From assembly GCA_029990175.1 (NCBI GenBank), contig JARKIP010000011.1:9424001-9488000 (forward strand): DNA of 64,000 nt, given 5' to 3'. Shown piece after piece: positions 1 through 13,703 of the stretch (the stretch's first letter is position 1; every line of letters begins with the position of its first letter). The notes under the pieces were generated by a model. The model saw only the letters and a list, made by a program, of their open reading frames with translations, had not been told where the DNA came from and did no database searches. The position numbers and the translations under genes are program-made. This DNA is from Petunia secreta (lineage: Eukaryota; Streptophyta; Magnoliopsida; Solanales; Solanaceae).

Positions 1-1970
1 TTGTGACAATGTCATTAGCCAAACACTAGTTTCCCAATTGAAGATACCCACCTTGAAACACCCCAATCCTTATCGTTTGCAATGGCTTAGCGAGTGTGGT
101 GAATTGAAGGTGGTAAAGCAAGTCATGATTAAGTTCAAGATAGGGAACTATGTGGATGAACACATGTTTGATGTGGTGCCTATGCAAGCATGCTACCTTC
201 AATTTGGAAGGCCATAGCAATTTGATAGACATGTGGTTCATGATGGCCGTGCTAACACCTACACGGTGTAGCACAAGGGAAAGAAGTTTGTTCTTAGACC
301 CTTAACTCCCAAGCAAGTTAGTGAAGATTACAAGCGTATGAGGGAGTTAAGAGAGGCGGCAAAGGCTAAGTCGGTTGTTGAGACTAGTCCTTTGGCCGAG
401 AGCTTGGTGGTGACTCCACCATCTTCTACCGGTAGCATATGTGCCATGATGCAACCGGGTGAACTTTTGGAAGGAAATGATCGCAAAAAACTACTCATTT
501 TCCTAGTGCACAAAGGTATGATTCTTACTTCCGAATTTGATTATTCTTCTACCCCTTTGCCTAGTGCTTTTCAAAATGTTTTGAAGGATTTTGGGGACAT
601 GTTCCCGGATAAGATGCCGGATGTTTTACCTCCTTTGAGGGATATTGAACACCAAATCGACTTTGTCCCGGGGTCTCAAATTCCAAACAAACCGGCTTAT
701 AGGAGTAATCCGGAGGACACAAGAGAATTGCAAAGGCAAGTTGATGAATTTCTTACTAAGGCTTGGTGAGGGAGAGCTTGACTCCTTGTGATGTGCCCGT
801 GATCCTTGTTCCAAAGAAAGATGGCACTTGGAGGATGTGTGTGGATTGTCGCGCGGTCAACAAAATCATTGTAAAGTATCGACATCTCATACCTCGCTTA
901 GATGACATGCTAAATGAACTAAGTGGTTCTAGTATCATTTCGAAGATGGACCTTAGGTCCGGTTACCATCAAATCTGGATGAAACCCGGGGATGAATGGA
1001 AACCCGCATTCAAGACCAAGTTCGGTCTATATGAATGCTTGGTTATGCCCTTTGGCCTCTCCAACGCACCTAGTACTTTCATGAGACTAATGAACCATGT
1101 GTTGAAGCCATTCATCAACAAATTTGTGGTCGTCTACTTTGATGATATTTTGATTTATAGCAAGTCATTAGACGACCATGTTGACCGTTTAAGGCAAGTG
1201 CTTGAAGTGTTGAGAGCCGAAAAGCTCTATGCTAATTTTAAGAAATGTGCCTTTGGTGTTGAGAAGGTAGTCTTTCTTGGGTTTGTTGTGAGTGCCCAAG
1301 GAGTGGAGGTGGATGAGTCTAAGGTAGAGGCCATTCATGATTGGCTTACTCCTACTACCGTGACTCAAGTGAGGAGCTTTTATGGTCTTGCTAGTTTCTA
1401 AAGACGATTTGTGAAAGAATTTAGCTCCATTGCCGCTTCACTCACCGAATTGGTGAAGAAGGACAAACCTTTTGTTTGGGGAGAGCCTCAAGAGAAGGCC
1501 TTCCAAGAATTGAAAAATAGGTTGAGTACCACCCCTCTATTGTAATTTCCCGACTTCGGGAAGGCATTTGAGGTTTAATGTGATGCCTCGGGGGTGGGAA
1601 TTTGTGGTGTTCTAATGCAAGATGGAAAACACATAGCCTACTTTAGTGAGAAATTGAAGGGTGCCTCCTTGAACTACTCTACGTATGACAAGGACATGTA
1701 CGCCTTAGTGAGAGCTCTTGCTCATTGCCAACATTACCTTTGGCCTAGAGAATTTGTGATTAAGAGTGATCATGAGTCAGTCAAACATCTTAGAGGCCAA
1801 GAGAAATTTAACAAGCGCCATGCCAAGTGGGTAGAGTTCATTGAGTCTTTTCCTTATGTCATTCAATACAATAAAGGGAAAGACAACATTGTGGCGGATG
1901 CACTTTCTAGGAAGTTTGCTCTTGCCACTACTCTTGCCTCCAAGCTCATGGGTTTTGAGAGCATCAAGTT
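1..1970 (+). pseudogene. Ty3/gypsy (CRM-like) element A, protease-RT-RNase H part, 5' of the Ogre insertion
   Basis: This is the broken pol of a Ty3/gypsy retrotransposon, entering the window inside the protease. It reads through the protease-RT linker (1-770), RT with an intact YFDD catalytic box near nt 1135-1147, and RNase H (from about 1560, with FEV.CDASG). Breaks seen: a one-base frameshift near 765, TAG in place of a Trp codon near 215, TAA at 1399-1401, 1543-1545 and 1576-1578. It stops at 1970, where the Ogre-like LTR begins, and resumes at 21652. A homologous copy lies on the minus strand at 33752-38662, which makes the reading frame easy to follow. The 5' LTR and gag lie left of the window. 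No product is expected. Confidence 0.9.
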
Positions 1971-4900
1971 TGTTGAACCCTCCCAAAATATGCACACAAG
2001 TATGCATCGGGATATATTTTCAACAAAATGGGCCTCCAAAGGGTTTTCTTTGGAGTCGCCACCTAATTTAAGAATTATTAGGAACCTAAGTTAACTAAAG
2101 AGTGCAATTTTATTCTTTATTTAAAAGAAATTAAATTCAGAGATTCTAGGTAAGTAGTTCTCATAAATTCGAAAGAAGGTCCCTAACGGGAGCACTTTCG
2201 AAAATCCGCTAAAAGCGGTTAATCCGGCGATTTTCACTAATTTTATTTAAAGATAATTGATTTAGGATAAATTTTAAATAAAGATAAATAGATAATGAAT
2301 AATAAGATAAGGTTTGATTATGCCAATACTTAGATAAAGAAACAACAAAACTTAAGATTAATTAAATGGATAATGAGATAATGGTTGATTGCTTAATTAA
2401 TTAAATAAATAAAGGCTACATAAAATTAAATAATTAACTTAATTAAATCAAATAAATGATTAGGTGAATAATAATAGTTTATTAAATAAATAAATAAATA
2501 AATATAATTGATTAGACAAATAAATAATAAATGAATAAATTAATTAATTTATAAATAAATACCACTTAAATAATTAAATAGATAAATAATAAATGGATAA
2601 ATAATTTAACTTAAATATAAATAATGAATAAATGAATAAAATTTTAATTTTAATTCTTTTGCACTCGATAGTTAATCAAAGATTCCTATTATCTTAAACT
2701 AATTGGCGAGTCCCAAAGAAACGGGTTAAGCCATTTATAATCAATCCTAAACATGCAATAAAATAAAAATTTGATAAAGCGGCTAACCTAACAGGCTTCT
2801 AATCATGCAAAGTCCTAACTCAGTTTACGGGATCCTAAAACATGCTTTCAAAAGGGGACGGGAGAGAAGGAGTTTAGAAGGTAGAACCCGGGTAACAAGT
2901 TCAATACAAGTCCTGTATTTCACAAGGTTTTCATTTTTTCTTTTTCTTTTATATTTTTGGGGATATCAAGTCCCGAAAATGAGAAGCGGATCAAACAAAA
3001 CTCCAATGCGGACAGCCAACCCAGTTTGTGAGTTTTAATCAACTCGTTCCCAAGAGTTCAGGCAAAGAAATGAAGGAGAGAAGGGATTAGTACTCATTCA
3101 ATGATAATACAAACAAGTTATTTAAAATGACAGTATGCAAAATGTATTAAACATGAGCCACTATACCCGATTTAACATTTTTACAGTTGATTACCATAGA
3201 GTGAACTCAGTGAATAGGGACCATCCGTGTTACAACCACTAGAGCCTAGCAGCACACACCCATGAACATATGAACACACACACACTTCATATGCATACAT
3301 TAAACAATTATCTACATACATACAAGCTCCCTGCACCTCTAATTCCCTTTCTAACCTTCCAGAACTCCTACTGACTACACGAGTTCCTACTTTCCAAACA
3401 AACACCTAAAGCACCTACTACAGACAGCCTTCAACTCAACAAGGAAACTCCTTTCATCCTCCCTAGACAACTAGATAGATGAAACACCCAGAAAGACCCC
3501 TTGACACTTAACCAGACTACCCAAATCTATCACTTCTCCATTCAGCCTACAGACTAACCAAAACAACATCCCTGACTCTGCCTATAACAGCCTGCAAGAA
3601 AAACTGACACTCCACTGCCTCCCTAAACTAACCAGGAACTACTCCAGCCATCCAAACAAATTCCTAAACTAACCTTGCATACATTCTCACACCTGAACTC
3701 AAATCAAGCTACCAGTGCAGGAAACAAAGTCCTTGCACCACCGACAATCAGAAAACAACCAGACAAAACATGCACCTGCTACACCATGGCTCATTTCAGA
3801 CACCAGAAATAAACTGCACACATCCCGTGAACAGAACTTACCCACACACACACCAGCAGACCAAAAACAACCTACACATCTACTACAAATACCCTACACC
3901 CCCTGAAACTTGGACCAAATCAGCCCTGCTGCCTCCACACATACAACTAATACACTCATAGGCCCTATTGCAAGAATGGAAACACCCCTGCTACACTTCA
4001 GAACAACCAGACAAACATCCTTGCTACACTTCAGAATCACCAGACGCCATCCAAACAACAACATATCAAGAAAACTGACCTGCAGTACCCTTTAAACACT
4101 CTGGAATTCCAACAAACTCCTCACACTCTCTTTTAATTCAAAAACAGAGCTAATGCTTGAACCTTTCGCTTCAGCCCACATAATTAAGTAGTGAACAGAT
4201 CCTCTCATTCACTTTAGCTTAGGCTGATTTTTAGAACCTCTTTCAAGATCATTTTAAAAATAAGAATGACAACCTCCAGATCTAATTAAAATTCTAAAAC
4301 GGGAAAGCTTAAAACGAGAGAGACTCGCATAGATCAAACAAGTTACATGGAACTACTAGATGTCATTCTTAGAGAAATGGTCAGGGCACATTTACAATCA
4401 TGAACAAAACAGAGATGAGCTTCAGCTTCTAAAAAACGAAAAATATTCCTACCATTTCTTTATGCACCAAGCACCAATTAAGCCCTTACTGGTTATTTTA
4501 CTTTAACACATTATTCACACGAAAACAAAATTGTGAACTAAATTCTAAGCTATCTAATGCAACTATTTTATGATAAGCAAATAAGAGAATCATTGGCTTC
4601 ATGTTATAATCATATGCAATCAAGAAAAATAGCAATAACAGCAAAGAACACTGACCTTGCTAGATGCAGTGAACTGGGCAATAAGACTCAGAAAAATCGA
4701 TGCTCGAACAAGCGATCACGCGTACAAGACCAGCAATATCTCAAATCCGAAGCAAAGAACATAAAAATACAGTAGTAGTCTCTTCTTTTTTTTTTTTTTT
4801 TTTGAACTTTAAACTCAGTAATAAGTTGACTTTTTTTTTTTATAGAAAAAACCTAGAACTCTCCAAAAACTGAACTTAAGCATATGTTTATAGGGAAACT

Positions 4901-5589
4901 TCTCTAGGGTTTTCGACCTAGAATGAAAAGACTGGTATAACCTTTACATACCTTTTACAACGTTCTGATTTCAACTTTTTATAAGCATTTGAAAAGAAAA
5001 AAATCAAAAATCAAAAGGAATCCGAATCAAATCGAATATTCCCTTTCGATTCTGATTTTTTGAATTCAAAGCCTATTTTGCCTTCAATCTGCGCCCTTGA
5101 TGATGAAAAGGAGTAGAAACATACGGTGTGGATTGGATTTTAACACTGTGGGGTCTCGATTTTGGGGGGAATCGAAAGGGCCGCGGTTACCTTATTGGGG
5201 ATGATAGGGAAGGTGGGGACGAGGGGATGGTATGGCCAAAAATGGCAATGGAGAGGGTGACGGCGATTTTGGGGAGAGGAGATTAGGGTTAGGATAAGGG
5301 GAAAAGGGGAAATCAGATTAACTGAGGATAGGAATGTGTTGTATGTATGTATATATACTGGTTGCAGATATAGGCCACATTTTAGGCTCAGGAACGAATA
5401 TAGCCCGTTTTAGAATTAATTTAGGAATCCAAGTGTTTGCACAGATAGGCTGGATTTTAGGTTGCACATTGCACATTTAGCCTTTTTTGAAATTAATTAA
5501 TTTATAACAATTAATTTTAATTTTAATTTAAATTTTATTTTAAATAATTAGTCATTAATTACCTCTCGGGACGAAATTGGGTGTCAACA
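1971..5589 (-). repeat. Ogre-like 3' LTR (left copy)
   Basis: The 3619-bp long terminal repeat runs from TGTTGAACCC to GGGTGTCAACA on the plus strand. It matches 17919-21646 almost throughout. The two differ mainly in A/T-rich TAAA-like stretches (about 2400-2650 here, 18400-18680 in the partner) plus scattered substitutions. It is the 3' LTR because the element reads on the minus strand and the purine tract abuts it at 5590. A TATATATAC stretch near 5346-5360 could be the LTR TATA box. Confidence 0.93.
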
Positions 5590-5603
5590 GCTGCCCCTCT
5601 TTA
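5590..5603 (-). other. Polypurine tract of the Ogre-like element
   Basis: On the minus strand TAAAGAGGGGCAGC ends exactly where the 3' LTR starts with TGTTGACACCC. A purine run in this place is the primer for plus-strand DNA synthesis. Its position, and the sharp LTR edge next to it, support the element boundary. Confidence 0.8.
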
Positions 5604-6299
5604 TCCGGAAAAAGAAAGAAGATTTTTCAGGGTAAAGAAGTTTACGGAAAACCAATTTTGTCACGATAAAGCCAAAGACTTTGGTTCTAAGGACCAAAGT
5701 GCGAGGCTTATGGACATGGCCGAACTCCAATTTTTGAGTTGCCTACATATCTCGAGCTGAAAGAAAATCAAGCCATATGTAGTTCAACGACACTTAGCCG
5801 CGAAAAATCGCACGATTGACACAAAAAGACGCACGAATAGGAAAGAATTCAAACTGACCCCTAATCTGGAATGAAAGATTAGGTAAGACTTTGCTTATTC
5901 GAGTGCGATTCTTCAGATCTTTGTTGACGAGTCTAGCTCATATCAACGATTGCCCCAGTTCACTGCTAAGAAAAAGTTCCACATTATGCTCCAAATGCTG
6001 CTGCGGTATTGCCAAAATTCTGTAAAGACTTAACAAACGGTAAGCGAGCAACTGCTAATAAACTATAATAATTAGAATAAGAAATAAAATAAAGGGATAA
6101 TATAAAATTGTAAAGGCTGGTTGTGATGCTCAATAAGTTCTTCTCTCGATCAACTGACGAGGTGATCCGCCCGGGGAACCTCTAGGCTGATCATTATTCT
6201 GAAACGGTAAAGTGAAACAATAAGTAAAGTGAGAACGAATTTGTAAAGGCCTTCATAAGATAAGTTGACTAACAAAAGATGATGTCTCAATTCGAATCA

Positions 6300-7077
6300 T
6301 GTACTTCAAATATAATATGCCAATATTGCAAGACAACCGACATCGCGAAACACTCCGAAAGCGGTGCTTCAGCCGACTTGTCTTAAACCATCCATAAATG
6401 CCAATATTGCAAGACAACCGGCATCGTGAAACACTCTGAAAGCGGTGCTTCAGCCGACTTGTCTTAAACTATCAATAAATGCCAATATTGCAAGACAACC
6501 GACATCGCGAAACACTCCGAAAGCGGTGCTTCAGCCGACTTGTCTTAAACTATCAATAAATGCCAATATTGCAAGACAACCGACATCGCAAAACACTCCA
6601 AAAGTGGTGCTCCAGCCGACTTGTCTTAAACTATCAATAAATGCCAATATTGCAAGACAACTGACATCGCGAAACACTCCGAAAGCGGTGCTTCAGACGA
6701 CTTGTCTTAGACTATCAATCTACTTTAAATATAACATGCCAACATTGCAAGACAACCGACATTGCGAAACACTCCGAAAGTGGTGCTTCAGCCGACTTGT
6801 CTTAAACTATCAATAAATGCCAATATTGCAAGACAACCGACATCGCAAAATACTCCGAAAGCGGTGCTTTAGCCGACTTGTCTTAGACTATCGATCTACT
6901 TTAAATATAACATGCCAATATTGCAAGACAAACTGACATCGCGAAACACTCCGAAAGTGGTGCTCCAGCTGACTTGTCTTAAACTATCAATCTATTTTAA
7001 ATATAAAATGCCAATATTGCAAGACAATCGACATCGCGAAACACTCCGAAAGCGGTGCTTCTGCCGACTTGTCTATC
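6300..7077. repeat. Minisatellite in the Ogre-like 3' UTR, nine units of 81 or about 95 bp
   Basis: Units begin with ATGCCAATATTGCAAGACAA at 6317, 6398, 6479, 6560, 6641, 6736, 6817, 6912 and 7008. Steps are 81 bp, or 95-96 bp where a TCTACTTTAAATATAA spacer is added. Each unit carries AAGACAA near its start and TTGTCTT near its end, an inverted pair that could form a hairpin. Because 81 is a multiple of 3, the array opens a long spurious frame (6445-6816). Arrays between integrase and the 3' LTR are a known hypervariable feature of Tat/Ogre elements and can seed satellite DNA. Confidence 0.93.
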
Positions 7078-8230
7078 AATATCACGAGGTAAATTCTATC
7101 GCAATGTTAAGATGTTGAGAAAAGAAAAAGCGACGCCTTTTTGGCAATAATCAAATGTAATGCTTAGATGCCGCAAGAGTAAATTTGAATGATCTGTCAA
7201 GCAGAATCGTATGTGTCGTCAATTTAATTGGTGTTGCTTGTCCCGTCTGAATGCTCTTTCCCTTTAAACCTTCATATTCCTGCTCTAAAAGAAAAATTCG
7301 TTAGTTTTGGGGAGGGGTGTTTGATTTGTGTTGATTCATCTTGAATTTGCTGCTATCGCTTCACCTTCTTCGTGAGACTTGGGCTTTGAAAACCATCCTC
7401 GAAAACTTGGTTTATGAACTCAATATCATAACTCATCTTAAGATATAGGCAAAAATAAAGTAATTTGGTAAAATAATAAGAAAGTAATCATTGATATGCA
7501 AATGAAAAGTTTATAATGCATTTAAAATTTCTGCTTTAACTCAAACTCATGACATATCTCGAAACAAACTGAACGTCCTTTGTATTTGCAACTTGTGCTA
7601 ATCTTGAATACTTTTAGAACTTTGCCGCTTCATCCTTTGATAAGCAATACCAATTTTGCAAAAATCTGCCCCAATTATAATCTTTATGCCTTCGAACACT
7701 TTTTGCAAAATTTGCCCCCAGTTTCTATCTTCCATATCTTCAAATTATCTTGCAAAAATTGCCTCAGTTGCTTGCCTTAAGGGAGACTGAAAATTTTAAT
7801 ATTATAGAGTCAAGCCCGTTAAGAGCGCCTACGTATCCCTCCACGGGAATCAGACTGTGCGTAGTTCTGCTTACATAAAGATTTTTGGGGAAAAATATGG
7901 CAATCTAAGTACGAAGCCGCATCCGAATTGGAAAACCTACACATCTGCCCAGATGTGTAGTTCGGAATTACATCATAAAAGATAAACAAACCTAAAGTGT
8001 TACAATATTTTGACCGAATCCAAAGGGGATTGCATACTTATCATGTTGCCATTCCAGGAATCAGGTCAGAAGTAGTTCAAACTTTACATAAAAGGGAAAG
8101 TGGGAAATTCTTATATCAATGCGACCAAACTCGATGTGAGTTACTACGTATCCCGCCTTGGGATTAAGGTCACGTGTAGTTCGTATTATATTAAAGATTA
8201 CATTCAAAACCATGCTAACTTGTGATTACT

Positions 8231-9298
8231 TCAGACATAGTATCTTTTGACGGCATCTGCGTTGATTGCTTTTGGCCAAACTTGAACATCCATTTCTGCC
8301 AAAATCAGTGCTCCTCCGGATAAAACCCGATGAACCACATATGGACCTTGCCAATTCGGTGCAAATTTGCCCCTTGCTTCTTCTTGATTAGGAAAGATCT
8401 TCTTTAACACCAATTGCCCCGGTTTGAAGTCTCTCACTCTCACTTTCTTGCCAAAAGACTTGATCATGCGATTTTGGTAAAGTTGCCCATGACAAATTGC
8501 ATTCATTCTTTTCTCATCAACAAGCATCAACTGTTCACATCTGATCTTCACCCATTCAGCATTTTCTAACTCAGCTTCTTGAATGATTCTTAAAGAAGGA
8601 ATTTCTATTTCCGCGGGCAAGACTGCTTCTATGCCATACACCAAAAGATAGGGAGTTGCCCCAGCTGAAGTTCTAGTGGCGGTGCGGTACCCAAGAAGTA
8701 CAAAAGGCAACTTTTCATGCCAATCTCTATAATTATTAATCACCTTGCGAAGAATACGTCTGATGTTCTTATTTTCCGCTTTAACAGCTCCATTCATTTG
8801 AGGCCGATATGCAGTAGAGTTGCGATGAGTAATCTTGAAGGTTTCACAAGTTGCTCTCATTAAATCACTATTCAAGTTTGCACCATTATCAGTGATAATT
8901 GATTTAGGAACTCCGAATCTACAAATGATATTGTTGTGCACAAAATCTGACACCACTTTCTTGGTTACAGACTTGTGAGAAGTTGCTTCCACCCACTTGG
9001 TTAAGTAATCAATAGCTACCAAAATAAAGCGATGTCCATTTGAGGTGGCCGGCTCAATAGGACCAATAACATCCATTCCCGAAGCAACAAAAAGTCAGGG
9101 AGAACTCATTGCATGAAGTTCAGAAGGAGGTCTTTTGATCATATATCCGTGAATTTGACATTGATGGCATTTCCGCACAAACTGAACACAATCAGTTTCC
9201 ATAGTTAGCCAAAAATAACCTGCTCTCAAGATCTTCTTTGCCAAGACAAAACCATTCATGTGCGGTCCACAAACTCCCTTATGCACTTCCATAAGCAA
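8231..9298 (-). pseudogene. Ogre-like integrase
   Basis: Reading leftwards from 9298, the segment starts in the zinc-binding region (His residues then a C..C pair in KCHQCQ). It continues into the catalytic core with Asp in GMDVIGPIEP, Asp in ITDNGANLNS and Glu in AVKAENKNIRR, so the DDE triad is intact. A basic C-terminal domain with GPYVVHRVLSGGAL follows. A single in-frame TGA near 9093, where the family has Trp, separates the zinc region from the core. The core itself is open for 281 codons, the best-preserved part of this element. Confidence 0.9.
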
Positions 9299-9354
9299 TT
9301 TATTGGCTTCAATGGCATCAACACACCTTAAGAATCCTAAGTCTGGGGTCCTCT

Positions 9355-10533
9355 TTATAGGATTTCACCGCTTAGGAAGAATTGATTTGCTAACCTCCGA
9401 ATGCTCTTCTTTTGAACACTTGTTGCATTGTCAGGATAACTCCCAACCTTGAGATAATTCTTGATATTAAAATACCAAGGATGGCTATCTCGCTCTTCAT
9501 CAACTTGAAAATAATAAGCTGATTTATCATGCAATTCGACTTCAATAGGATCAATATAATTCTTGTCAGGATGTTGTATCATAGAAGATAAAGTTGCCAA
9601 AGCATTGGCAAACTCATTTTGAATTCTTGGAACATGCTTGAACTCAATTTTTGCAAATCTTTTGCACAATTCCTGGACACAATGCAAATAAGGAAGAATC
9701 TTTGCATTCTTGGTGTTCCACTCGCCTTGTACTTGGTGAATCAGCAAGTCAGAATCCCCGATCACTAAAAGTTCTTGAATGTTCATATCAACTGCCAATC
9801 GAAGACCCAAAATGCATGCTTCATATTCAGCCATGTTGTTAGTGCATGGAAATCTGAGCTTGGCCGAAACAGGATAATGCTGACCCGTTACAGAAATTAA
9901 GAAAGCTCCAATACCAACACCTTTGAAATTTGCTGCTCCGTCAAAGAAAAGACGCCAACCATCATATTCAGAAGAAATGTCCTCACCCAGAAACAAGACT
10001 TCTTCATCGGGAAAGTAAGTTCTCAATGGTTCATAGTTGTCATCAACGGGATTTTCAGCTAAATGATCCGCCAATGCTTGTGCCTTTACCGCCTTTTGGG
10101 TAACATAGACTATGTCAAATTCACTTAACAGAATCTGCCATTTTGCCAACTTCCCCGTGGGCATCGGCATTTGGAAGATATATTTCAAAGGATCCATCCT
10201 CGAGATAAGATAAGTTTTATAGGATGAAAGATAGTGCCTTAACCTTTGTGCGGTCCAAGTCAAGGCGCAATAAGTTCGCTCCAAAAGAGTATACTTGGCT
10301 TCATAAGGGGTGAACTTCTTGCTTTGATAATAAATGGCTTGTTACTTTTTTCCGGTCTTGTCATGTTTCCCCAAGACACATCCAAATGCATTTTCTAAGA
10401 CATACAAATATAAGATCAATGGTCTTCCAGGTTCAGGAGGAACTAACACAGGCAGATTAGATAGATACTCCTTTATCCTATCAAAAGCCTTTTGACAATC
10501 TTCCGTCCACTCAATAACAGCATCTTTCTTCAA
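9355..10533 (-). pseudogene. Ogre-like RNase H plus second (archaeal-type) RNase H
   Basis: Two RNase H-like modules follow RT on the minus strand. The first (about 10533-10090) has the connection/RNase H features of gypsy elements (ERTYCALTWTAQRLRHYL). The second (about 10000-9600) starts with WRLFFDGAAN, followed by NNMAEYEACILGL and a GDSDL motif, giving the D-E-D set of an archaeal-type RNase H. A second RNase H of this kind marks the Tat lineage. A frame break lies between 10342 and 10284; downstream the frame is open for 309 codons. Confidence 0.87.
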
Positions 10534-10548
10534 CCGCTTGATTATTGG

Positions 10549-11711
10549 TTAACAAATAACCGTGGATTGTGCAATGAAGCAGCTTATGTAATTCAAGTGG
10601 CCAAGAAAGCTCATCACATCCTTCCTGCTCTTTGGAGGGTCATCCAATTCTATACCCCTCCGGCTTACAATAAAACCCAACATCTTACCAGCGGGAACAC
10701 CAAATGCACATTTTGCAGGATTAAGCTTCAAGTTATACCGCCAAAGGCGGTTGAAGAACTTTCTCAAATCAGTCAAATGATCTTCTTTCTTCTTTGACTT
10801 GATCACAACATCATCTACATAGACTTCGATTTCTTTGTGAATCATGTCATGGAAAAGAGTTGTCATCGCTCTCATATACGTTGCCCCGGCATTCTTCAAG
10901 CCGAAAGGCATAACTCTATAACAAAATACACCTCAAGGCATGATGAAAGCGGTCTTTTCAGCATCATCTTCATCAATTAGAATCTGACGATAACCAGCAA
11001 AACAATCGACAAAAGACTGAAGCTCATGTCTTGCACAGCTATCAATAAGGATATGAATATTTGCAATGGAAAATCATCCTTTGGACTTGCTTCGTTGAGA
11101 TCACGATATTCAACACAAACTCTAACTTTGCCGTCCTTCTTGGGCAGCGGCATAATATCTGCCAACCAAGTGGGATATTTGAGAGATCGAATCACCTTAG
11201 CAGTCAATTGCTTTTGCACTTCTTCCAAGATCTGTTTGCTTGTGGAAGTTTTGAAGTTTCTCTTCTTTTGTTTAACAGGCGGAAATGAAGGATCAGTTGG
11301 CAACTTGTGAGTGACAAGATCGGTACCCAAACCGGGCATATCATCATAAGACCAGGCAAAGATGTCTCGATACTCGTTCAATAGTTCGATGTAAGCTCTT
11401 CTTTCTTCCGAGGTCAAATGAACACTGATTCTGGTTTCTCTAACATCTTCTGAAGTTCCCAAATTGATTGACTCGGTTTCTTCCAAGTTAGGTTTTGGCT
11501 TGTTCTCAAACTGATCCACTTCTCTTGTTATTTCATTGGGAACAAAATCTTCATCAAATTCCCCAATATTCAGTGCATCGGTACCAGTTTGTTCAGTTGT
11601 TTCATTATATGTCACAAGCAAAGTTTCGGTAGTTTTGTTAAATGGAAAGCTGAAACAGAAACAAACATTAATCAAAAGTGTAAAATAAAGTAGATACTTA
11701 AAGCATAGCAC
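10549..11711 (-). pseudogene. Ogre-like reverse transcriptase
   Basis: The N-terminal part (11711-11080) includes PLPKKDGKVRVCVEYRDLN, and the palm (10911-10549) includes MPFGLKNAGATYMRAM and an intact YVDD box (IEVYVDDVVIKS). A frameshift near 11075 moves the fingers-palm junction to another frame. An in-frame TGA at about 10935 stands where the family has Trp (MPWGVY). The acidic stretch upstream (DTDALNIGEFDEDFVPNE) is the usual spacer between the G-patch region and RT. No functional product is expected. Confidence 0.88.
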
Positions 11712-12020
11712 AATAATGATATGGGAATGCAGTGCATTTTATTTGTTGCAAAAGTCTAGTTTAGGGAGGCAATACATTAAAGTAAAACATACAGAATGCA
11801 AATAAGTTATTTTGAAAAGACATAAACATAAACCAAAGGAAAAACACAGTTCATGACCTCAGTCTGACTGTGATGCCAAAATAAACTAGTGAGTTAATTC
11901 ACCAAGTCTCTTCCAATGGGACACAGGTCCAATTGGCCATCGGATCCTTTGTCTTGGCATTCTGCACAGGTGACTCCTCAGCATAGTCTTCAATAATAAC
12001 ACCGTATTCCCAATCATCAC

Positions 12021-13343
12021 TCAGAAATAAATTACCAACTCCTTCAACCAGATCTGATGTGACCGTTTCCGGTGCTTGGACAAATGACTGATATAGGGAA
12101 GGAAGAGGTTCTGGCATAATAATGGCTGGTTTCCTTTTGGCCTTTTCAATCTCCTTTTTGGTAGAACAGTAACCAAAGCCAAAAGTACCCAGATTCTTGG
12201 GCAAGCAAATGGTTCAGTAATGCCATTCAGATTTGCTCCCAATCCCGAGCCAGGTTTGAAACCGTTCCTTAACATTTCCACAGCAATCATCTTGGCGACT
12301 TTGGGTAGGGTACCTCTCTTCGAATCATCATTAGATGTTCGAGTGACATTCATCAGCTCAACAGTGTGAAAAGCAGTCCCATCAAGCTCAGTGGCATTGT
12401 CTACCACAGGAATTGTGGTGCTAGCATGCAGGGAGCTGTTTCCCTCGCCCTTAACCACGACCTCTTCATTATCCCATATGAATTTCACACTTTGATGCAA
12501 AGTAGAAGGGACGGCTCCGGCCATGTGGATCCAAGGTCTTCCAAGCAGCATATTATAGGTAGACGGGATGTCAAACACCTGAAACTCCACAGAGAAGTTC
12601 ATAGGACCTATTTTCAAATCACGATCGACCTCTCATATGGTGCACCTTTGAGCCCCATCGAAAGCCCTTGCTTTCACATTACTCTGTCTGATTTTGCCAG
12701 TGTCAATTCCGAGTTCCTTCAGGGTTGCTAACGGACATATGTTAAGCCCAGAACCACCATCGATCAACACCCACCGGACAAATTTGTCCCTACATTTGAC
12801 AACAATATGCAAGGCTTTGTTGTGTCTAAGACCTTTGGGTGGAAGCTCTTCTTTGAAGAAAGACACCTTGTGAGATTCTAAGATTTGGCCAACCAAGACG
12901 GCCAAGCTCTCACCCGTGGTCTCAGCAGGCACCTCTGCTTCCTTGAGCACTTTCAGCAATGCATTTCTATGTGTTTCAGAGCTCATCAGCAGAGCCATGA
13001 TGGATATCCGGGAAGGAGTATTCTTTAAATGCTTCAGAATAGAGTAGTCTTTCGACTGCATTTTCCTCCAGAAGTCCTCAGTCTCAGTGTCAGTCACTTT
13101 TCTTACAATGCCCTCCTTTTCCCTAAGGCCTTGTCCCAACTTCTCAGGCATATAGCATCTACCGGATCTGGTCATGCCTTGTGCAGCAGCAACAGCAACT
13201 GTTACCCTCCCACTTCCGATAGGCACTTCAGAATAATTCCAAGGAACCTTTTTGCTATCATATTGAAGGAGGGAGGCAAGCATAACAGTAACGGTTGGCT
13301 TTGGGATACCAGCTTGCACTAGAATGGGAGCTCTAACCTGCAC
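12021..13343 (-). pseudogene. Ogre-like protease with G-patch-like segment
   Basis: The 13343-12633 frame holds the retropepsin start (RWVLIDGGSGLNICPL, with DGGSG where many relatives have DSG). The overlapping 12617-12021 frame continues into the flap/C-terminal part (YNMLLGRPWIH) and a glycine-rich segment GFKPGSGLGANLNGI that resembles a G-patch. A G-patch-like stretch between protease and RT is seen in several Ogre/Tat elements. The two frames are separated by a frameshift near 12630. Confidence 0.8.
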
Positions 13344-13703
13344 AGATATTTTGGTCTCATCGGCAACCCTAACATTGCTTAACGGGAACAGTGGTTCCTT
13401 TCAAATCGAACCCCTCATCAAGAGAAATCATATTGACAGCATTGTTGTCATAAACAGGAAGAGGATTATCTTGCACATTCGGTTGAGTTCCAGTGAGCTG
13501 GATAGTGCCTGATTTGATCAAAGCTTCAACTTTATCCTTGAAGGCATAACACCGTTAAATGTCATGGCCCGCAGCCTCGGAATGATAAGCACAACGCTTG
13601 TTAGCATCATACCACCTTGGAGAAGGATTTAGAGTGTTATCAGGAACAGGCTGCACAACTCCGGCACTTCTCAGTCTTTCAAACAATTGACCATAGGATT
13701 CAG

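Noticed and set aside
2400..2660. TAAA-rich tract as a separate microsatellite locus
   Set aside because: It is part of the Ogre-like LTR and present in both copies; only its length varies.
6445..6816. 123-codon open frame with repeated LQPTCLKLSINANIARQ
   Set aside because: It is a by-product of the 81-bp (27-codon) minisatellite; the frame follows the repeat and has no start context or homologue.
6300..7077. Regular repeats resembling a CRISPR array
   Set aside because: Units are directly tandem without unique spacers, and the DNA is plant nuclear.
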